Source: an uncultured Pelagibacteraceae bacterium
Lineage (GTDB): Bacteria > Pseudomonadota > Alphaproteobacteria > Pelagibacterales > Pelagibacteraceae
NCBI GenBank assembly: GCA_902572475.1
Contig: CACGGB010000004.1
Location: forward strand, 1-64,000
Direction: 5' to 3'
DNA length: 64,000 nt
The notes beneath the pieces were generated by a model. That model saw nothing but the letters and a program-made list of their open reading frames with translations. It made no database searches and had not been told where the DNA came from. This document shows positions 59,164-64,000 of this stretch, in pieces; the stretch's first letter is position 1, and every line of letters begins with the position of its first letter. A program made the position numbers and the translations under genes.

Positions 59164-61219
59164 GATTTGCTTTACTAACAATACCTTTTTCTTCCATCAT
59201 ATCAATAATTCTAGCAGCTCTATTATATCCGATTTGTAATTTTCTCTGTAAAAAGCTTGTAGAGGCCTTTCCTTCAGCTTTTATAATTTCTACAGCTTGA
59301 TTAAATAATTCATCCTCATCACCTTCATTTCCAGATGTTAATGTGCTTTCAGTTGTTTCTTGGGAAGTAATCTCTTCCATATAATCTGGCTCTCCCTGTG
59401 CTCTTAATGAATTTGTAATTTTCTCAATTTCTTGTTCAGAAACATATGGGCCATGAATTCTAACTATTCTGTTTGCCGATGACATAAATAACATATCTCC
59501 TTTTCCAAGTAATTGCTCAGCGCCCTGCTCCCCTAAGATGGTTCTGCTATCAATTTTTGAACTTACTTGAAAAGATATTCTTGTTGGAAAATTTGCTTTG
59601 ATTGTACCAGTTATCACATCAACACTCGGTCTTTGTGTTGCCATGATAATATGAATTCCTGCGGCTCTTGCCATTTGAGATAATTTTTGAATGTAGTTTT
59701 CAATTTCTTTTCCAGCTACAAGCATTAAGTCTGACATCTCATCAACTACTACAACGATGTAAGGCATTTTAAGTTTGTGCTTAGCGTTATAACCATCAAT
59801 GTTTCTTACTCCTACCTTGCTCATCAATTTATATCTGCTGTTCATTTCTTTAACTGTCCATGATAAAGCTGACGTCGCTTTTTTAGCATCAGTAATAACT
59901 GGGGTTAATAAATGAGGTATTCCTTCATAAGTAGACAGCTCTAACATTTTTGGATCAATCAAAATAAATTTACAAAGATCTGGACTTAGTTTGTAAAGCA
60001 GTGAAACAATGATTGTATTTATACATACAGACTTCCCTGAACCTGTAGTACCTGCAATTAAAAGATGAGGCATTGAAGTTAAATCACCCACAATTGGCAT
60101 TCCAGAAATACTTTTACCTAATGCTATCGGAAGTCTTACATCTTTTTTTTGAAACTTTTCGTTAGAAATTATTTCTCGTAGCGTTACGCTCTCTCTCACT
60201 TCATTGGGAATTTCTATTCCAACTGTGTTTTTGCCCGGTATGACCGAAACTCTTGTAGAAGTTGAGCTAGTATTTCTAGCTAAATCCTCAGATAAATTTA
60301 TAATTTTTGATACTTTAACACCAGGTGCTGGCTCGAACTCAAAAAGACTGACTACTGGGCCATTATTAATCGTTTTAATTTTTCCATCTATACCAAAGTC
60401 TAATAAAATCTTTTCCATAAACTCAGCGTCAGGACGATTTTTGTTTCCATCAGAACTTAGTTTAATTAAATTTTTTTCCAAATAATTTATATCAGGTAAT
60501 TTATATTTGCTTTTTAAAACGCTTTGTTGTTTTTCAATATTTTGTTCAGACTCAAATGAAAAAGTTTGCTGAGGTTTTTCTAAAGTCTGTGGTTGATCAA
60601 CTTCATTAATTGTATTAAAATCAGGTTCAACGTGTTCTACAGGTTTCCTTCTAAAAAGTGAAATAAATATTTGAAAAATTTTTTTATAACTAATCTCTGC
60701 AGATAGAGAAAAAAATACTATAGTCAATACGAACAATCCGTAAACAGAATACTTATTATTAATCCATGGAGCCCACGTATTCAAAAATTCGTAGGTAATT
60801 TTTCCAACAAAACCAGAATTTCCATTATCGATTAGCCAAAATGAACCATCAAATGTAAGATAAATAAATACGGTTCCAGCAATTAAATATGAAATAACTA
60901 AAAACAGTTTTAAAATTATTTTTTTAAGTTCTTTCTTTATAATTAAATCCAATCCCCAGAAAAAAAAATTCAGAAGTAGTAAAAATGAGGTTAAACCAAA
61001 ACTTTGTAACAAAAAATCTGCGACACTACTCCCATAAATTCCAAAAAAATTTTGAATTTCAAAACTTCTATCTCCATATATGAAAGACGGATCTTCTGGC
61101 GAATAAGTAGAAAACGATATAGCAAGTGCGACACTTGTTAAAACAAGCAACAAACCTAATAATTCAAAGGTTCGTTTCTTCAAAAAATTTGTTAAACTAT
61201 CAAAAAAGTTTGTATTCAT
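59138..61219 (-). CDS. ftsK: DNA translocase FtsK
   Basis: MPHLLIAGTTGSGKSVCINTII, VVVDEMSDLMLVAGKEIE, MARAAGIHIIMATQRPSVDVITGTIKAN, C-terminal gamma winged helix. Confidence 0.98.
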   Translation of the reverse strand: MNTNFFDSLTNFLKKRTFELLGLLLVLTSVALAISFSTYSPEDPSFIYGDRSFEIQNFFGIYGSSVADFLLQSFGLTSFLLLLNFFFWGLDLIIKKELKKIILKLFLVISYLIAGTVFIYLTFDGSFWLIDNGNSGFVGKITYEFLNTWAPWINNKYSVYGLFVLTIVFFSLSAEISYKKIFQIFISLFRRKPVEHVEPDFNTINEVDQPQTLEKPQQTFSFESEQNIEKQQSVLKSKYKLPDINYLEKNLIKLSSDGNKNRPDAEFMEKILLDFGIDGKIKTINNGPVVSLFEFEPAPGVKVSKIINLSEDLARNTSSTSTRVSVIPGKNTVGIEIPNEVRESVTLREIISNEKFQKKDVRLPIALGKSISGMPIVGDLTSMPHLLIAGTTGSGKSVCINTIIVSLLYKLSPDLCKFILIDPKMLELSTYEGIPHLLTPVITDAKKATSALSWTVKEMNSRYKLMSKVGVRNIDGYNAKHKLKMPYIVVVVDEMSDLMLVAGKEIENYIQKLSQMARAAGIHIIMATQRPSVDVITGTIKANFPTRISFQVSSKIDSRTILGEQGAEQLLGKGDMLFMSSANRIVRIHGPYVSEQEIEKITNSLRAQGEPDYMEEITSQETTESTLTSGNEGDEDELFNQAVEIIKAEGKASTSFLQRKLQIGYNRAARIIDMMEEKGIVSKANHVGKREVL

Positions 61220-61275
61220 TTCGAATCAATTTACATACTTTTTACCATTTTTATGAAAGTGTTAAAATTTTTAAT

Positions 61276-62382
61276 ATGAACAAACAACGAATATGCATAG
61301 TAGGAGACGGCCTTTCCGGCTTAATGACAGCAGCCGTGTTAAGTAAAATGTCAGGTGTGTATGTGAGTCTAGTGGCAAAAAACAAATTAAAAGATCGTGA
61401 TAAAAGAACAACCGCATTTTCAGAGTCGAATTTTAAATTCTTTAAAGAAAATATTCCAAGTTTTAAAAGCAATCTTTTTTGGCCTTCTAAAAATATAGAA
61501 CTTTATTATGAGTCATCTAAAGAGAAAATTAATTTTCTTAATTTAAATGAAAAAAAAAAAATTTTAATGTATGTCTTTGAAAATCAAAAGATTAAAGATC
61601 TTCTCTTTAAAGAAATAGTAAAAAATAAAGTAAAAATAATCAGAAAAGAAGTAAATGATATCAAGCAACTTAAAAACTTTGAATTAATAATTCTTTGTTT
61701 AGGTGGTAAGTCAAAAATTTATAACAATTTATTTAAAAAAAAACCTATTAAAAAAGATTACAAAGAAATAGCAGTAACTGGACATGTGAAACACAAATTT
61801 AAGAATTTAAATGCAAGCCAATTCTTTTTAAAAGAAGGTCCATTAGCTATTTTGCCTTACTCTAAGGATTGTTTCTCATTCGTTTGGAGTTTGAAAAAAA
61901 GCTTTTACGAAAACAATTCAAAAAAAATTAATAATTTAATTAAAAATAAAATTTTAGAGATATTAAATGTAAAAGAAAATTTCATTTTAAGTAATTTACA
62001 ATCTTACCCAATATTTCTTGGTTTAAAAAGACAATATCACGAAAAAAATATTTTAGTTTTAGGAGAAGGACTTCATGTTATTCACCCTGTCGCGGGACAA
62101 GGTTTTAATTTGGTCATTAGAGATATTAAAAAATTAAAAGAAATTTTAAAATATTATTTGGATCTTGGTGTTTCAATAAATAATAGTTATGCGTTAAATG
62201 ATTTTTACAAAAGTAGAAAACCAGAAAATATGATCATGGGTTTAGGTATAGATGCAACACATAATTTTTTTAAGTATAATAAATTTTTAGATCCAATAAA
62301 AAAAGCAATCTTAAAACAGGTTTCTCAATTTGAATTTTTATCTAGTTTAAGCAAGAGGATTTCTGATAAAGGATTGTATTAA
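61276..62382 (+). CDS. UbiH/UbiF-type FAD-dependent hydroxylase
   Basis: ICIVGDGLSGLMTAAVLSK, DKRTTAFSESN, VLGEGLHVIHPVAGQGFNLVIRDIK. Confidence 0.85.
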   Translation: MNKQRICIVGDGLSGLMTAAVLSKMSGVYVSLVAKNKLKDRDKRTTAFSESNFKFFKENIPSFKSNLFWPSKNIELYYESSKEKINFLNLNEKKKILMYVFENQKIKDLLFKEIVKNKVKIIRKEVNDIKQLKNFELIILCLGGKSKIYNNLFKKKPIKKDYKEIAVTGHVKHKFKNLNASQFFLKEGPLAILPYSKDCFSFVWSLKKSFYENNSKKINNLIKNKILEILNVKENFILSNLQSYPIFLGLKRQYHEKNILVLGEGLHVIHPVAGQGFNLVIRDIKKLKEILKYYLDLGVSINNSYALNDFYKSRKPENMIMGLGIDATHNFFKYNKFLDPIKKAILKQVSQFEFLSSLSKRISDKGLY

Positions 62383-63218
62383 TTAACTGATATTAAATAG
62401 TAGCCCCAACATATGAATGTTTCATCATTATCTACATCAAATTTTTCAGAGATATTTTTAAATTTTTTTAGAGTATCACCTTTATATTCTTTTTTAATTT
62501 TATAATTAAAATCATTAAATAATTTTCTATAATCTTGGTGTCTAAGCCTATTTTGGTATAAGTATTCATTGTTATACTTTTTCCAATTAGATTCATCGAA
62601 TTTTAAAAAATTAAGTGAATTAATGCTTTTGTCTGTGTGAGAATAATGATCGCTATAATCAATTAAAGATGAAACTAATCCATTTAGATTTAGATTTTTT
62701 TTTACGTTTTTTAGAAAGTTTTTCAAATCGTCTAATGTGAAATGTTCAAGAGTAGTTGTTGAAACACAAATATCAAATTTCTTGTCATTTAAATCTTCTA
62801 TTTTACATGGAGCTATGTATTTGATGTTGTATTGATCTGAAATATCTTCCTGATTAGAAACACTACCTTTGAATTTAAGGTTTAATAAATCTGAGATTTG
62901 TCTACTTGCCTCATTGAAAAGTTGGAAATCAATCATTTTACTAATGTCAATTACAGTTTGATCTAATTGACCATTTAAAATATATGAAAAATAAATGTTT
63001 TGTTCTAAAGATTTACCAGCACCTATTTCTAGTAAATTTTTACAACCGTTGTTTTTAATTGATGTTTCGTGTCTTTTCCAGTGAGGATTTATTTCATGGA
63101 TATTAACTCTCGATCTTCTTGTAATGTACTTTTGTATAAAATAAAAAGTTTTTTTAAGTTTTAAGAATTGGAAAACTTTGTATAGAAAAGCTTTCAATTT
63201 CCAGTTAATTTGAAACAT
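62379..63218 (-). CDS. Class I SAM-dependent methyltransferase-like protein
   Basis: KNLLEIGAGKSLEQNIYF, FDICVSTTTLEHFTLDDLKNFLKNVKKNLNLNGLVSSLIDYSDHYSH. Confidence 0.65.
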   Translation of the reverse strand: MFQINWKLKAFLYKVFQFLKLKKTFYFIQKYITRRSRVNIHEINPHWKRHETSIKNNGCKNLLEIGAGKSLEQNIYFSYILNGQLDQTVIDISKMIDFQLFNEASRQISDLLNLKFKGSVSNQEDISDQYNIKYIAPCKIEDLNDKKFDICVSTTTLEHFTLDDLKNFLKNVKKNLNLNGLVSSLIDYSDHYSHTDKSINSLNFLKFDESNWKKYNNEYLYQNRLRHQDYRKLFNDFNYKIKKEYKGDTLKKFKNISEKFDVDNDETFICWGYYLISVN

Positions 63219-63241
63219 AAATTAATAATAGGCTTTTATAG

Positions 63242-64000
63242 ATGAATATATACGCATTATCAACGGGACGTGGCCCTTCCGGAATAGCTATTGTCAGAAT
63301 ATCAGGAAAGGAAACTCTTAAGATTTGTCAAAATTTGACTAAGTTAAAAAATATAAAGTCTAATGAAGTTAACTTTTGTAAATTTTATGATCCTAAAAAC
63401 GATAATGTTATAGATCCAGAGGCTCTATTATTATGGTTTCCTGGACCTAATAGCTATACAGGCGATGATCTAGCTGAGTTTCAGGTTCATGGAAGTAATG
63501 CTGTTATTAACGCATTATTAAAGGCATTATCTGAACAAGATAACTGTAAATTAGCTGAACCTGGTGAGTTTACAAAGATAGCTTTTCAAAATGATAAGAT
63601 AGATCTTCTAAAAGCTGAAAGTATTGGTGATTTAGTTCATGCAGAAACAGAACTTCAAAGAGAGCAAGCTGTTAAATTAGTTCAAGGTAATGCTTCAAAT
63701 TATTACAATGATTTAAGAGAAAAATTAATAAAATCGTTATCCTATATAGAAGCCAAAATAGATTTTGCTGAGGATGATTTACCAGAAAAAGTTTTAAAAG
63801 AGGTACAAAACTCTATTAAAGAAATCCATAAGGATATTCATAAGATAATAGAAGACAATAAAGTAGGAGAGAAAATAAGAGATGGATTTAGAGTTTCTAT
63901 AACAGGTGAAGTTAATGCAGGTAAATCCTCTCTTTTAAATTTGATAGCAAAAAGAGATGTTGCTATTGTTTCAGATGAAGCAGGTACTACAAGGGATGTA
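63242..64000 (+). CDS. mnmE: tRNA modification GTPase MnmE (TrmE), truncated by window end
   Basis: Translation from ATG: MNIYALSTGRGPSGIAIVRISG...FPGPNSYTGDDLAEFQVHGSNAVINALL...SITGEVNAGKSSLLNLIAKRDVAIVSDEAGTTRDV. Confidence 0.96.
   Translation, partial: MNIYALSTGRGPSGIAIVRISGKETLKICQNLTKLKNIKSNEVNFCKFYDPKNDNVIDPEALLLWFPGPNSYTGDDLAEFQVHGSNAVINALLKALSEQDNCKLAEPGEFTKIAFQNDKIDLLKAESIGDLVHAETELQREQAVKLVQGNASNYYNDLREKLIKSLSYIEAKIDFAEDDLPEKVLKEVQNSIKEIHKDIHKIIEDNKVGEKIRDGFRVSITGEVNAGKSSLLNLIAKRDVAIVSDEAGTTRDV

Noticed and set aside
61126-61275. N-terminal 50 aa of the FAD hydroxylase ORF
   Set aside because: Antisense to ftsK start and no family similarity; the FAD-binding motif begins right after ATG at 61276.

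Overview
AT-rich (about 30% GC by eye), densely packed alphaproteobacterial chromosome segment. Gene content, very short intergenic spacers and gene order fit a SAR11/'Candidatus Pelagibacter'-like genome. It is mostly housekeeping: ffh, dapF, ftsY; a TRAP transporter plus a glycolate/2-hydroxyacid oxidation cluster (glcDEF, lldD-like, aminotransferase, D-2-hydroxyacid dehydrogenase); ccmC-D-E-F-G-H; argG, folD, hemD/hemC, tsaD, acs and an SSS symporter; rpe, purH, rho, hemJ/hemH/hemE; PPSR-maf-aroE-coaE-dnaQ-secB-fxsA-tim44-smr; hslUV; hisBHAFE; lolA, ftsK, mnmE (cut by the window end); and one tRNA-Gly(GCC). I found no CRISPR, phage, transposon or rRNA. Points most worth a second look: (1) the hemE/PPSR intergenic region looks like the chromosomal replication origin, with five DnaA-box-like 9-mers; (2) a three-hairpin structured leader upstream of ffh; (3) a 15-bp stem upstream of ccmC whose two mismatches become G.U wobbles only on the minus strand; (4) secB split by a -1 frameshift in an A8/T8 homopolymer; (5) a Lys/Arg-rich repetitive N-terminal extension on acetyl-CoA synthetase; (6) a perfect 18-bp palindrome just upstream of the symporter operon; (7) a canonical EF-hand loop inside the symporter; (8) a decayed leuB remnant at the left edge. 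I did not identify a clearly novel multi-gene system.
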